The position numbers and the translations under genes were made by a program. Under the pieces are notes generated by a model. That model made no database searches. It saw only the letters and a list, made by a program, of their open reading frames with translations, and was not told where the DNA came from. A stretch of DNA of 64,000 nucleotides from JBMOKT01 sp049323895. Lineage in GTDB: Bacteria; Bacillota; Peptococcia; Peptococcales; BICA1-8. The stretch spans positions 1 through 64,000 of the forward strand of contig JBMOKT010000031.1 in assembly GCA_049323895.1 (NCBI GenBank), written 5' to 3'. Below are positions 14,658 to 23,857 of the stretch, in pieces (within the stretch, counting starts at the first letter, position 1; every line of letters starts with the position of its first letter).

Positions 14658-16403
14658 ATGTTTCAGAATTTTGATCTAAACAACATTACTCTAACTAAAT
14701 ACTTATTTTACACAGGCAAAGGTGGGGTTGGTAAAACATCAGTGGCGTGTGCTACAGCAATAGCTTTAGCAGACCAAGGAAAAAGAATTATACTTATCAG
14801 CACTGACCCGGCTTCCAATCTTCAAGATGTATTTAATACCGAGCTAAATAATAAAGGTGTTGCTATAAAAGAAGTTCCCAATTTAATCGTTGCCAACTTT
14901 GACCCAGAGGAAGCTGCTTTTGAATATAGAGAAAGTGTAATTGCTCCCTATCGTGGAAAACTACCAGAAGTAGTTTTAGAGAATATGGAGGAACAGCTTT
15001 CGGGTTCATGTACTGTTGAAATTGCTGCATTTAATGAATTTTCAAGCTTTATTACTGATGGAAAAGCAGCTGAAGAGTATGATCACATTATATTTGATAC
15101 AGCTCCAACAGGGCACACATTAAGAATGCTTCAACTTCCTTCCGCATGGAGTAATTTTATTAGTGAAAGTACCCATGGTGTATCTTGTTTAGGGCAGCTT
15201 TCCGGTCTCGAAAGTAAAAAGGAAGTATATAAAAACGCAGTAAAAACATTGGCTGACAAGGAAAAAACCACACTTATACTTGTATCTCGTCCAGAACCAT
15301 CACCATTAAAAGAGGCGGCAAGAGCTTCCAAAGAACTCCAAGATATTGGAGTAAACAACCAAGTTCTAATAATTAATGGAGTATTAGAGGAACATGATGA
15401 CTATCTATCAAGGGCCATTTTTGAAAAACAGGAAAATGCATTAAGAGATATTCCAGAAAAGCTTAAGATAATTGAAACTTTTAAAATCCCTTTAAGACCA
15501 TATAACGTAACTGGAGTAGAAAATGTAAGGGCGTTTTTAAAAGATGATAGTATCAAGTACAAGACTGAGAAGCTTAATATTGATACGATACCAAGATTAA
15601 AAAATGTCGTAGAAGATTTATTTAAGAGTAATAAAAAAGTGATTTTTACCATGGGTAAAGGTGGAGTTGGTAAAACTACAATAGCTGCCGCCATTTCTTT
15701 AGGCTTAGCGAAAAAAGGCAAGAAGGTACATTTGACAACTACTGACCCAGCTGCCCATTTAAAGTTTGTCTTAGATGAAGGATATAATATAACTTTAAGT
15801 AAAATTGATGAAAAAGAAGAACTGGAAAAATATAGAGAAGAAGTATTAAAGAAAGCAAGAGAAACAATGAGTGAAGATGATATTGCCTATGTTGAGGAAG
15901 ATTTAAGGTCTCCTTGTACTCAAGAAATCGCTGTTTTTAGAGCCTTTGCAGAGATAGTTAATAAGTCGGAAAATGAGATTGTAGTTATTGATACAGCACC
16001 AACGGGCCATACGCTGTTGCTCTTAGATTCTACCCAAAGCTATCACAAAGAAATTCAACGTTCCCAAGGGGATATTCCAGAATCGGTTAAGAAGCTATTG
16101 CCTAAACTTAGAGATGAAGAAGAAACTGAAGTTATTATTATAACTCTAGCTGAGACTACTCCAGTTCATGAAGCTATGAGACTTCAGCAGGACTTAAATA
16201 GAGCAGGTATTTATAGTAAGTGGTGGGTAATAAATTCAAGTTTCTATGCAGCAAATACAACTAATGCTGTTTTAAAGGCAAAAGCAAGTAACGAGGTGCA
16301 ATGGATTAACAAGGTTAATGAAATCTCCAAGGGGAATTTTACTGTTATAGAGTGGATACCGGAAGAAGTAAAAGGTGAAAAACTTAATTGCCTTATAGAG
16401 TAG
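14658..16403 (+). CDS. arsA: ArsA arsenite-stimulated ATPase
   Basis: The 581-residue pump-driving ATPase has the normal two-halved build: P-loop GKGGVGKTSVA near residue 20 and GKGGVGKTTIA near residue 333, each followed by its DTAPTGHTL signature. The metal-site cysteines are seen in GSCTVEIAAF, GVSCLGQL and SPCTQEIAVF, corresponding to the three cysteines of known ArsA. It binds arsenite delivered by ArsD and energises an efflux protein. In classical operons the partner is ArsB; here the only arsenite carrier in the operon is the Acr3 protein at 18225, a combination known from other anaerobes. Confidence 0.95.
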   Translation: MFQNFDLNNITLTKYLFYTGKGGVGKTSVACATAIALADQGKRIILISTDPASNLQDVFNTELNNKGVAIKEVPNLIVANFDPEEAAFEYRESVIAPYRGKLPEVVLENMEEQLSGSCTVEIAAFNEFSSFITDGKAAEEYDHIIFDTAPTGHTLRMLQLPSAWSNFISESTHGVSCLGQLSGLESKKEVYKNAVKTLADKEKTTLILVSRPEPSPLKEAARASKELQDIGVNNQVLIINGVLEEHDDYLSRAIFEKQENALRDIPEKLKIIETFKIPLRPYNVTGVENVRAFLKDDSIKYKTEKLNIDTIPRLKNVVEDLFKSNKKVIFTMGKGGVGKTTIAAAISLGLAKKGKKVHLTTTDPAAHLKFVLDEGYNITLSKIDEKEELEKYREEVLKKARETMSEDDIAYVEEDLRSPCTQEIAVFRAFAEIVNKSENEIVVIDTAPTGHTLLLLDSTQSYHKEIQRSQGDIPESVKKLLPKLRDEEETEVIIITLAETTPVHEAMRLQQDLNRAGIYSKWWVINSSFYAANTTNAVLKAKASNEVQWINKVNEISKGNFTVIEWIPEEVKGEKLNCLIE

Positions 16404-16457
16404 AGTAAATGAATTTTAGCATAAGCCAAGTTTTCTCTTACTAAGGAGGTAACTAAG

Positions 16458-18098
16458 ATGAAAATAGTTGTTATTGGTGCAGTTGCAGCAGGAACATCAG
16501 CAGCTGCTAAGGCTCGTAGAAATGATGATGAAGCAGAAATAGTTATATACGAAAAAGATCAGGATATATCCTATTCAGGTTGTGGGCTACCTTATTATAT
16601 AGGTGGTGAAATAGAGAATATTTCTGAACTTACACCAAGAGATCCTATGTTTTTTAAAAAGAAATACAATATTGACATCTTTACAGGTCATGAAGTGTTA
16701 AAGATAAATCCTGACAATAAAGTATTAACTGTTAAAAACCTGATTACAGGTGAAGTTTTCGACGATTGGTATGATAAATTAATAATATCTACAGGTGCTT
16801 CACCTTATGTACCTAATGTAGCTGGGATTGACAGTGAACAGGTGTTTTTCCTAAGAAATGTTCAGAATGCCAGAAACATTAAAAGGTTTATGGAAGAAAG
16901 AAAACCACAAAATGCTGTTATTGCCGGCACAGGGTTTATAGGTTTTGAAGTGCTTGAAAATCTTATGTCAGAAGGATTAAAGGTTACTATAGTAGAAAAA
17001 ATGAGTAAAATAACCCCAAACCTTGATGAAGATATGGCTGTCTTTTTAGAAAATGCTCTGATTAATAGGAATATTACCATTTTAAAAGATACAAGTATTA
17101 CTGAAATCCTTGAAGATAAGGTTATATTAGAGGATGGCAGGGAGATAGCTTGTGATATGGTGATTATGGCTACTGGTGTCAAACCAAATGTAACCCTTGC
17201 AAAGGAGGCGGGAGTGGAAGTTGGAGTTACAGGAGCATTAAAGGTTGATAAAAAAATGCAGACAAATATCAAAGATATTTATGCTTGTGGTGATTGTATT
17301 GAAACCTTTTCTGTCATTACCGGTAAACCAGTATATAGACCCCTAGGTTCAACAGCAAATAAAACAGGACGAATAGCAGGAGACGTATTAACAGGTGGTA
17401 CCTTAGAATACAGGGGTAATCTAAGCACTGGAATATTTAAGCTTTTTGATCTGACCATTGCGAGTACAGGACTATCTGAAAGAGAAGCTATCGTTGAAGG
17501 TTATGAAATAATTAAGTGCCATAATATAAAGCCTGATAAACCAGATTATTTTCATGGTAAAGAAATGGTTATAAAGGCAATTGCCGATAAGGAAACACAA
17601 AAACTATTAGGAGTACAAATTGTTGGGTATGAAGGTGTAGATAAACGAATTGATGTTTTTGTTACTTTAATTACCTACGGTGCAAAGGTCGAAGATCTAT
17701 TCCATTTAGATTTAGCTTATGCTCCACCATTTTCAACAACTAAAGATCCGGTGCATTACACAGGAATGATACTAGATAATGCCTTAAATAATAACAGACC
17801 AATTATTTTTGCACAAGATACTCAAGAATTAGTTAATAAAGGAGAAAAGATTCAGATTATTGATTCGAGAATTAACAAGCAGTATGACGAATCACATGTA
17901 GACACTGCTGTAAATATACCGCAGGATAAGTTGAGAAAAGAGTTAAATATCTTGGATAAAGATGCTCTAACTATCACTTATTGTAACAAAGGTGTAACGG
18001 GAAATGCAGCTCAGAATATCTTGATTAACCGAGGCTTTAAAAGGGTTTATAATCTTTCAGGAGGACATAAGTTCTATAAGGCAACAAAGAAAAAGTAG
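16458..18098 (+). CDS. CoA-disulfide reductase-like flavoprotein with C-terminal rhodanese domain
   Basis: A 546-residue pyridine nucleotide-disulfide oxidoreductase. The N terminus VVIGAVAAGTSAA binds FAD, the redox-active single cysteine is Cys42 in SYSGCGLPYYIGG, and GTGFIGFEV is the NAD(P)H site; IYACGDCIE marks the second FAD contact. From about residue 455 a rhodanese domain follows (IIDSRINKQYDESHV), with its cysteine at 509 in TYCNKGVTG. This is the CoADR-RHD type, which reduces CoA disulfides, per- or polysulfides. It is often found in ars operons of anaerobes. It lies 54 bases after arsA with its own AAGGAGGT. A role in keeping thiols reduced under arsenic stress is inference. Confidence 0.9.
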   Translation: MKIVVIGAVAAGTSAAAKARRNDDEAEIVIYEKDQDISYSGCGLPYYIGGEIENISELTPRDPMFFKKKYNIDIFTGHEVLKINPDNKVLTVKNLITGEVFDDWYDKLIISTGASPYVPNVAGIDSEQVFFLRNVQNARNIKRFMEERKPQNAVIAGTGFIGFEVLENLMSEGLKVTIVEKMSKITPNLDEDMAVFLENALINRNITILKDTSITEILEDKVILEDGREIACDMVIMATGVKPNVTLAKEAGVEVGVTGALKVDKKMQTNIKDIYACGDCIETFSVITGKPVYRPLGSTANKTGRIAGDVLTGGTLEYRGNLSTGIFKLFDLTIASTGLSEREAIVEGYEIIKCHNIKPDKPDYFHGKEMVIKAIADKETQKLLGVQIVGYEGVDKRIDVFVTLITYGAKVEDLFHLDLAYAPPFSTTKDPVHYTGMILDNALNNNRPIIFAQDTQELVNKGEKIQIIDSRINKQYDESHVDTAVNIPQDKLRKELNILDKDALTITYCNKGVTGNAAQNILINRGFKRVYNLSGGHKFYKATKKK

Positions 18099-18224
18099 TA
18101 GGATGGTTATGAAAGAATTTGGTTATGAATTTACTTGATTTTTAAATTAGAGAATAAATATATTTCGAATATTAAGCTTTGTATTGAGCCTATCTATATT
18201 ATTATTGAAAGGTGGTTGTGTTTT

Positions 18225-19268
18225 ATGGGATTTTTTGAGAGGCATCTGACTATATGGGTGGCCTTGTGTATTGTGGTTGGGGTTGCCATTGGCCAACTTC
18301 TACCAATTGTTCCTGAAATTCTAAGTAAATTTGAATATGCTCAGGTTTCAATACCAGTAGCTATCTTAATTTGGTTAATGATCTATCCGATGATGTTAAA
18401 GATTGATTTTGGTAGCATTGTGCAAGCCACCAAGAAGCCAAAAGGCTTAACTGTAACTTGTGTAACTAACTGGCTAATTAAGCCTTTTACTATGTTTTTA
18501 ATAGCTTATTTCTTTTTGAAAATAGTTTTTGCTCAATTTATATCAACCGATTTAGCAGATCAATATGTAGCAGGAGCAATCCTTTTAGGTGCAGCCCCTT
18601 GCACTGCAATGGTTTTCGTCTGGAGTCACTTAACTAAAGGAGATTCTGCGTATACTTTAGTCCAAGTAGCTGTAAATGATCTAATATTACTGGTTGCTTT
18701 TACACCTATAGTTGCATTTCTTTTAGGTGTTAGTGATGTATTAGTACCATATAAGACTTTATTCTTATCAGTTGTGTTATTTGTCGTAATTCCCTTAGTT
18801 GGTGCGTATTTATCAAGAAATTATATTATTAAAAATAAAGGACTAGAATATTTTGAAAAAGTATTTATTAAGAAATTTGACAATACGACTATTGCGGGAT
18901 TACTTCTTACTTTAATTATCATTTTCTCTTTCCAGGGCGATGTTATTCTCAGTAATCCTTTGCATATTGCACTAATTGCTATTCCTTTAATTGTTCAAAC
19001 CTTCCTTATTTTTGCAATAGCTTATGGCTGGGCTAAAGCTTGGAAGCTTCCCCATAATATTGCTGCACCAGCAGCAATGATTGGGGCAAGTAACTTTTTT
19101 GAATTAGCTGTTGCTGTAGCTATTTCATTATTTGGTCTAGAGTCGGGTGCAACTCTAGCTACTGTTGTAGGTGTCTTAGTAGAAGTTCCGGTAATGCTTG
19201 CCTTAGTGCGTATTGCTAATAATACTCGAGCTTGGTTTCCTGAAGTTTCAATAGCTAAGGGAAAGTAA
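18225..19268 (+). CDS. acr3: Acr3-family arsenite efflux permease
   Basis: A 347-residue permease with about ten membrane segments that exports arsenite. The family's conserved cysteine motif is LLGAAPCTAMVFVWSHL in the middle, and GASNFFELAVAVA in the C-terminal half is also typical. I chose ATG 18225 because AAAGGTGG lies nine bases upstream and this gives the usual family length; reading from 18135 would add 30 residues without a ribosome binding site. It ends the ars operon; a weak GGGG/CCCC hairpin without T run follows at about 19292. Confidence 0.95.
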   Translation: MGFFERHLTIWVALCIVVGVAIGQLLPIVPEILSKFEYAQVSIPVAILIWLMIYPMMLKIDFGSIVQATKKPKGLTVTCVTNWLIKPFTMFLIAYFFLKIVFAQFISTDLADQYVAGAILLGAAPCTAMVFVWSHLTKGDSAYTLVQVAVNDLILLVAFTPIVAFLLGVSDVLVPYKTLFLSVVLFVVIPLVGAYLSRNYIIKNKGLEYFEKVFIKKFDNTTIAGLLLTLIIIFSFQGDVILSNPLHIALIAIPLIVQTFLIFAIAYGWAKAWKLPHNIAAPAAMIGASNFFELAVAVAISLFGLESGATLATVVGVLVEVPVMLALVRIANNTRAWFPEVSIAKGK

Positions 19269-19367
19269 CCAGTTAACTAAGTATTCTAAAAGAGGGGTTG
19301 CTTGCAGCCCCCTATCTTATAAAAACAAATTTCGGAAGTATCAAAATATTATGAAAGAGGTGTGTTA

Positions 19368-20522
19368 ATGCTTGAAGTTTTAGAAAAAGGCTTCAAAACT
19401 GAAATGCAAGATGGTTATAAGGTAATAACCACTAATGAGGGTTCGGAAAAATTCCTGGTTTTAAAAGGGGAAAATACAATAATTGTTCCGATGAAAAAAG
19501 ATATTCAAAAAATATATTTGGAAGTAACTAATGACTGTAATTTCGATTGCGTTACCTGTATTCGGCATTCCTGGGAAGAAAAAATGGGTTATATTAGTGA
19601 TGATACACTTGAAGCACTATTAAACTCCCTTACTGATTTCCCCAAGTTAAAAACTATTCACCTAGGGGGATTTGGTGAACCTCTTAGTCATCCACATATT
19701 CTTTCAATTATTAAAAGGTTTAAAAATAAAGGTCTACTTGTTGAAATGATTACCAATGGTTCCTTATTAACTAAACAAACAATCGAGGCGTTAATAAGTT
19801 TAGGACTGGATACAATCTATATTTCTATCGACGGTTCGGATGCTAAAAATTATAATGAGATTAGAAAGGGTGGTAATTACAATCAAATTATTGATAATAT
19901 TCAAGAATTAAACAGACAAAGGGGAAACAGCTATCCACTTAAGCCGGAATTAGGACTAGAATTTGTGGCTATGAAGAGTAACTATAAAGACATCCCAAAT
20001 TTGATGCGTTTAGCCAATTACTTAAAATCACGGAAAGTATTAATTACAAATGTCCTACCCTATCATAAATCTATGACCAAAGAAGTTTTGTATGATTTGG
20101 AAAGTAAAAGCTCCCTCTATGATAGTAAGTCCTGCCACTCGTATATGGCTAACATAAAATTAAGCACTAATCGCAACTGTAAGTTTGTAGAAGGTAATAC
20201 TGTATCTATTAACTGGCAAGGTGAGGTTGCACCGTGTTATGCTCTGATGCATAGCTATAAGTGTTATATATATGAAAGAGAAAAGGCTGTAAAAAGCCAT
20301 AGTTTTGGTAATATCAAAAAAGAAGTTCTAGTTGATATCTGGCAGAATCCTCATTATGTCAGTTTTAGGTATCGTGTTAAAGAAAAGAAAATTCCTTCGT
20401 GTACCGATTGCTACTGGCTAGATGGTTGTTCATATACTCAAGACAATGAATCCGACTGCTGGGGCAATGAACCGTCCTGTGCAGATTGCTTGTGGTATAG
20501 AGAAATGATTATTTGTCCTTAA
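19368..20522 (+). CDS. Radical SAM/SPASM protein between the ars and arr clusters
   Basis: A 384-residue radical SAM enzyme. The first Fe-S cluster motif is CNFDCVTC (CX3CX2C) within LEVTNDCNFDCVTCIRHSW, then GGFGEPLSHP, a typical SAM-contact segment. The C terminus holds a cysteine-rich SPASM-type domain (CTDCYWLDGC, then DCWGNEPSCADC), which binds auxiliary clusters. The overall shape resembles the maturases tied to tungsten/molybdenum oxidoreductases, but I cannot separate that family from peptide-modifying SPASM enzymes by eye. ATG 19368 fits AAGAGGTG. Its position directly before the arsenate-respiration sensor genes suggests a link with Arr or its cofactor; this is inference. Confidence 0.8.
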   Translation: MLEVLEKGFKTEMQDGYKVITTNEGSEKFLVLKGENTIIVPMKKDIQKIYLEVTNDCNFDCVTCIRHSWEEKMGYISDDTLEALLNSLTDFPKLKTIHLGGFGEPLSHPHILSIIKRFKNKGLLVEMITNGSLLTKQTIEALISLGLDTIYISIDGSDAKNYNEIRKGGNYNQIIDNIQELNRQRGNSYPLKPELGLEFVAMKSNYKDIPNLMRLANYLKSRKVLITNVLPYHKSMTKEVLYDLESKSSLYDSKSCHSYMANIKLSTNRNCKFVEGNTVSINWQGEVAPCYALMHSYKCYIYEREKAVKSHSFGNIKKEVLVDIWQNPHYVSFRYRVKEKKIPSCTDCYWLDGCSYTQDNESDCWGNEPSCADCLWYREMIICP

Positions 20523-20649
20523 TAATTTAAAATGGATATGGAGAATTATGAAGCAGGCCATCCGCTTCTATTTTTTTGAATTAATTTGTTTGTAAGAAGT
20601 AAAAGGATAAATGAAATTTTTGTTGAAACAACAATTATAAATTTTTTTT

Positions 20650-21600
20650 ATGGAGGTGTTACCTATACTTAAAAAGATAAGACTTCCAATAACAGTATTA
20701 ATACTAATTGTGGTACTCACAGCTTTTATTTCGGGGTGTAAAAACTTACCAAATGACAGTATAGATATATCCCTCAAAGACATGGAGCATGTTGACAATA
20801 ATAGAAAGCAAGAGGAGAAGTCTAATACTTTAAGAGTTGCTTTTTCCTCCATTACCTCACCTAAAGAAAGTATTATATATTATAGTGATTTATTAAAATA
20901 TATTGAGAATGAGCTGGGAATGAAAGTAGAAGTAATTCAGCGCAAAACCTATCAGGAAGTAAATGACCTTATTGAAGCAGGTAAAGTTGATTTAGCCTTT
21001 ATTTGTACTTATGCATACACATTAGGTACAAAGCATTTTGGTTTGCAGCCTTTTTTAGTCCCACAAAAAAATGGTAAGGTAACTTATCAGTCTTACATTA
21101 TAGTACCTCAGGATAGTACGATTTTTTCTTTTGATGAATTAAAAGGGAAGCGTTTTGCTTTTACTGACCCTATATCGAATACCGGGTTTTTATACCCTAA
21201 GTATTTGCTTAAGCAAAAAAGGGAAACAGAATCGTTTTTTAAACATACAATGTTTACTTACAGTCATGACAACTCAATTAAAGCAGTAGCTGACAAACTT
21301 GTTGATGGAGCAGCGGTAGACGGTTTAGTTTTTGATTATCTTATTGATAGAAAACCCGAAATTAGAGATAAAGTCCGAATAATAAACAAATCTGAGGAAT
21401 TTGGGATACCTCCAGTTGTAGTAAGTCCAAAAGTTAGCACAGAAACCAAAGATAAACTAAAAAGAATATTTTTGAATTTGCATAATTCTGAAGAAGGTAG
21501 AGTTATTTTAGAACATTTGAAAATAGAAAAGTTTCTAGAACAGGAAGACGGCAATTATGATTCTATAAGGGAAATGGCTAATGAGGTGTTAAATGGGTAG
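20650..21600 (+). CDS. arrX: PhnD-like periplasmic sensor lipoprotein (ArrX/AioX type)
   Basis: A substrate-binding lipoprotein of the phosphate/phosphonate-binding-like family (PhnD). The lipobox ISGC follows a strong hydrophobic signal. In arsenic-metabolising bacteria related proteins (AioX, ArrX) bind arsenic oxyanions and pass the signal to a histidine kinase; the next two genes are a kinase and a regulator, and overlap tightly. The segment DLAFICTYAYTLG carries a cysteine in the region where AioX has its arsenite-binding cysteine. The start is uncertain: ATG 20650 overlaps GGAGGTG (20652-20658), and by spacing the ribosome would start at the ATA codon at 20665, giving a normal MLKK-type lipoprotein signal. 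Confidence 0.85.
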   Translation: MEVLPILKKIRLPITVLILIVVLTAFISGCKNLPNDSIDISLKDMEHVDNNRKQEEKSNTLRVAFSSITSPKESIIYYSDLLKYIENELGMKVEVIQRKTYQEVNDLIEAGKVDLAFICTYAYTLGTKHFGLQPFLVPQKNGKVTYQSYIIVPQDSTIFSFDELKGKRFAFTDPISNTGFLYPKYLLKQKRETESFFKHTMFTYSHDNSIKAVADKLVDGAAVDGLVFDYLIDRKPEIRDKVRIINKSEEFGIPPVVVSPKVSTETKDKLKRIFLNLHNSEEGRVILEHLKIEKFLEQEDGNYDSIREMANEVLNG

Positions 21601-23044
21601 TAAGTTCTTTGATAACTATAAGCTTTTAAACATAATAAAATTCTCTACCATAAGTACAAAAATTATGGGGATAATTATTGGAATAGTTCTGCTATTAGGT
21701 GGTTGGGTTTCCTTTCAAACGTATGACACGATGCAAACTACTCTAAGAGAACAATTAATGAAACAGGGCATATCTACAGGGCAATATATTTCTGCTAGAA
21801 GTGTTGATCTTATTTTTACAAATGACACTTTTTCCTTACACCAGTTAATCTCTAAGATAGTTGAAAGCAATAAGGATGTCCGTTATGTTTTTATTTTAGA
21901 TTCACAAGGAGAAATAATTACCAATAGTTTTGGAAAACTTTTGCCTAAAGGATTGCTTAATGCTAATGACGTATTTGCTGATACTCAACAAAATATCCAA
22001 ACTTTAAATACGGAGGAAGGACTTATTTATGATATAGCTATACCAATTTTTGAAGGAACAGCAGGAACTGTTCGATTAGGTATGTCGGAATTGGAAATAA
22101 AAAAAGACTTAGATAAAACTATGCAAAGAATGCTAGTAACTACAATTTTAGTGGCAGTTCTGGGTATTTTTATTGCTTACTTTTTCACCTCTCTTTTAAC
22201 CAAACCAATTGTTCAAATGGTTGAGACAACTAAAGCAATTGGAAAAGGCCAATTTGATAAAAAGGTCAAGCTAGCCTGGGGCCATGATGAAATAATGCTA
22301 CTTGGTAAAGCCTTTAATGAAATGATAGAAAATCTGCAAAAGTTTGACCAAACGAGATCGAATTTGCTTAAGAAAATTATTACCGCCCAAGAGGAGGAAC
22401 GTAAAAGGATTGCTAGAGAATTACACGATCAAACAGGTCAATCTTTGACCTCATTGATGATTGGTTTAAGGATGTTAGAAGAAAGTAAGGACATTGAAGA
22501 AATTAAAGAAAAGGGGACCCAGCTTAGACAACTTACCAATGATACCTTAGACGAAATTCGGGATTTATCCTTGGCTCTAAGACCTAGCGTTTTAGATGAT
22601 TTAGGCTTAGAAGCGGCTTTAAAGAGATATACCCAGGAATGCTCAGTTAAATTGGGAGTAGATGTTGATTTTCAAGCATTTGGTATACAAGGTTTATATT
22701 TAGAACCTGAAGTAAGGCTGACAATTTACAGAGTTGTACAGGAAGCATTGACTAATGTAGCTAAATATTCCAAAGCTACGGAAGCTAGTGTAATTCTAGA
22801 ACGTAAAGGAAACAAATTAATTGCAATCATTGAAGATAATGGTGTAGGCTTTGATGTACAATCTATTTTAGACTCTACTATTTATGATAAAAAATTAGGA
22901 TTACATGGTATGATGGAAAGGGTTAATCTTATTGGTGGAGAATTAACAATCGAGTCAGAACCGGGGATGGGTACAACTATCTATATCCATATTAGTTTAA
23001 AAGGATTGGTGGATGATGAAGAAAATAAAAATCTTAATAGCTGA
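21593..23044 (+). CDS. arrS: Sensor histidine kinase of the arsenate-respiration cluster (ArrS-like)
   Basis: A 483-residue kinase: membrane segment at about residues 22-42, an extracytoplasmic sensor of some 140 residues, second membrane segment at about 178-198, HAMP linker, a NarX-type HisKA_3 domain with the phosphorylated His278 in ARELHDQTGQS, and an HATPase domain (ALTNVAKYS, EDNGVGF, GLHGMMER). It overlaps the ArrX-like gene by eight bases and the regulator gene by 32, so the three are co-translated. The arrangement fits sensing of arsenate through the PhnD-like protein and activation of arrABDC downstream. Confidence 0.9.
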   Translation: MGSKFFDNYKLLNIIKFSTISTKIMGIIIGIVLLLGGWVSFQTYDTMQTTLREQLMKQGISTGQYISARSVDLIFTNDTFSLHQLISKIVESNKDVRYVFILDSQGEIITNSFGKLLPKGLLNANDVFADTQQNIQTLNTEEGLIYDIAIPIFEGTAGTVRLGMSELEIKKDLDKTMQRMLVTTILVAVLGIFIAYFFTSLLTKPIVQMVETTKAIGKGQFDKKVKLAWGHDEIMLLGKAFNEMIENLQKFDQTRSNLLKKIITAQEEERKRIARELHDQTGQSLTSLMIGLRMLEESKDIEEIKEKGTQLRQLTNDTLDEIRDLSLALRPSVLDDLGLEAALKRYTQECSVKLGVDVDFQAFGIQGLYLEPEVRLTIYRVVQEALTNVAKYSKATEASVILERKGNKLIAIIEDNGVGFDVQSILDSTIYDKKLGLHGMMERVNLIGGELTIESEPGMGTTIYIHISLKGLVDDEENKNLNS

Positions 23045-23660
23045 TGACCATGCCGTCTTAAGAAGTGGTCTTATGATGATGTTAAATGCCCAAAAGGATA
23101 TGGAAGTAGTTGCTGAAGCTTCAAATGATTTTGAGACAATTAATTTAAGTCACAAACATAAGCCCAATGTATTAATCCTAGACTTAAGTATGCCGATTAA
23201 TGGAGGGCTTAGAGTAATTCCAGAAATTAAAAGAGAATGTCCGGCATCAAAAATTTTAGTTCTTTCTATGCATGATGATGAGAGTTATCTCAAGGACGTG
23301 CTCAAGTTAGGCGGAAATGGTTATATTTTGAAAAAAGCGGCAGATACGGATCTTCTTTCAGCAATAAGGGCAGTTTTCCGAGGGGAGACTTATATTGATC
23401 CATCAATGACAAAACACCTACTTTTTGATATGTTTGATGCAGTTTCAGAAAGTGAAGGTAACAACCAACTTAGCCAGCGGGAAACAGAGGTTTTAAAATA
23501 TATGGCACAAGGTTACACTAACCAACAAATCTCCGAAAAATTATTTATTAGTATTAAAACGGTAGAAACCTATAAGGTAAGAATAAAGAAAAAACTTAAC
23601 ATAAGTCGCCGTTCAGAGCTTGTGAGATATGCTATAAATATTGGATTAATTGATTTTTAA
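23013..23660 (+). CDS. arrR: NarL-family response regulator (ArrR-like)
   Basis: A 215-residue regulator: receiver domain with phosphorylation site Asp57 (LILDLSM), acidic pair DD at 11-12 and the conserved Lys in ILKKAA, then a LuxR-type DNA-binding domain (LSQRETEVLKYMAQGYTNQQISEKLFIS, then VETYKVRIKKKL). It is the cognate partner of the overlapping kinase gene. A terminator follows directly, and the arr structural operon begins 200 bases later, the likely target. Two in-frame ATG codons (23013, 23016) are possible starts. Confidence 0.92.
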   Translation: MMKKIKILIADDHAVLRSGLMMMLNAQKDMEVVAEASNDFETINLSHKHKPNVLILDLSMPINGGLRVIPEIKRECPASKILVLSMHDDESYLKDVLKLGGNGYILKKAADTDLLSAIRAVFRGETYIDPSMTKHLLFDMFDAVSESEGNNQLSQRETEVLKYMAQGYTNQQISEKLFISIKTVETYKVRIKKKLNISRRSELVRYAINIGLIDF

Positions 23661-23696
23661 AAAGCGGTTGTCGGGGTAAAACCTGACAACCGCTTT
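23661..23696 (+). terminator. Rho-independent terminator after the sensor operon
   Basis: AAAGCGGTTGTC (23661-23672) and GACAACCGCTTT (23685-23696) form a perfect 12-base stem; the tail is AGCTTTTG. It separates arrXSR from arrABDC. Confidence 0.8.
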
Positions 23697-23759
23697 AGCT
23701 TTTGTCGGGGTTTTTATATACAAGAGTAATAAATTAGTCAGGGTTTCGCTGATATTTTT

Positions 23760-23788
23760 TTGTGAAAAGATGTACGATAATGTATATA
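23760..23788 (+). promoter_or_regulatory. Putative promoter of the arr operon
   Basis: TTGTGA (23760-23765), 17 bases, then TATATA (23783-23788), 70 bases before arrA. No clear regulator palindrome is seen; the ArrR-like protein is the expected activator. Confidence 0.4.
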
Positions 23789-23857
23789 AATTAAACTTAT
23801 TCTAGCTATGTTGGTTTAGGCATAATTAAAATAATTTTTAGAATTGGAGGGATAATT

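Noticed and set aside
19285..19325. Terminator after the acr3 gene
   Set aside because: A short GGGG/CCCC hairpin is present but without a T run; not listed as a feature because the support is weak.
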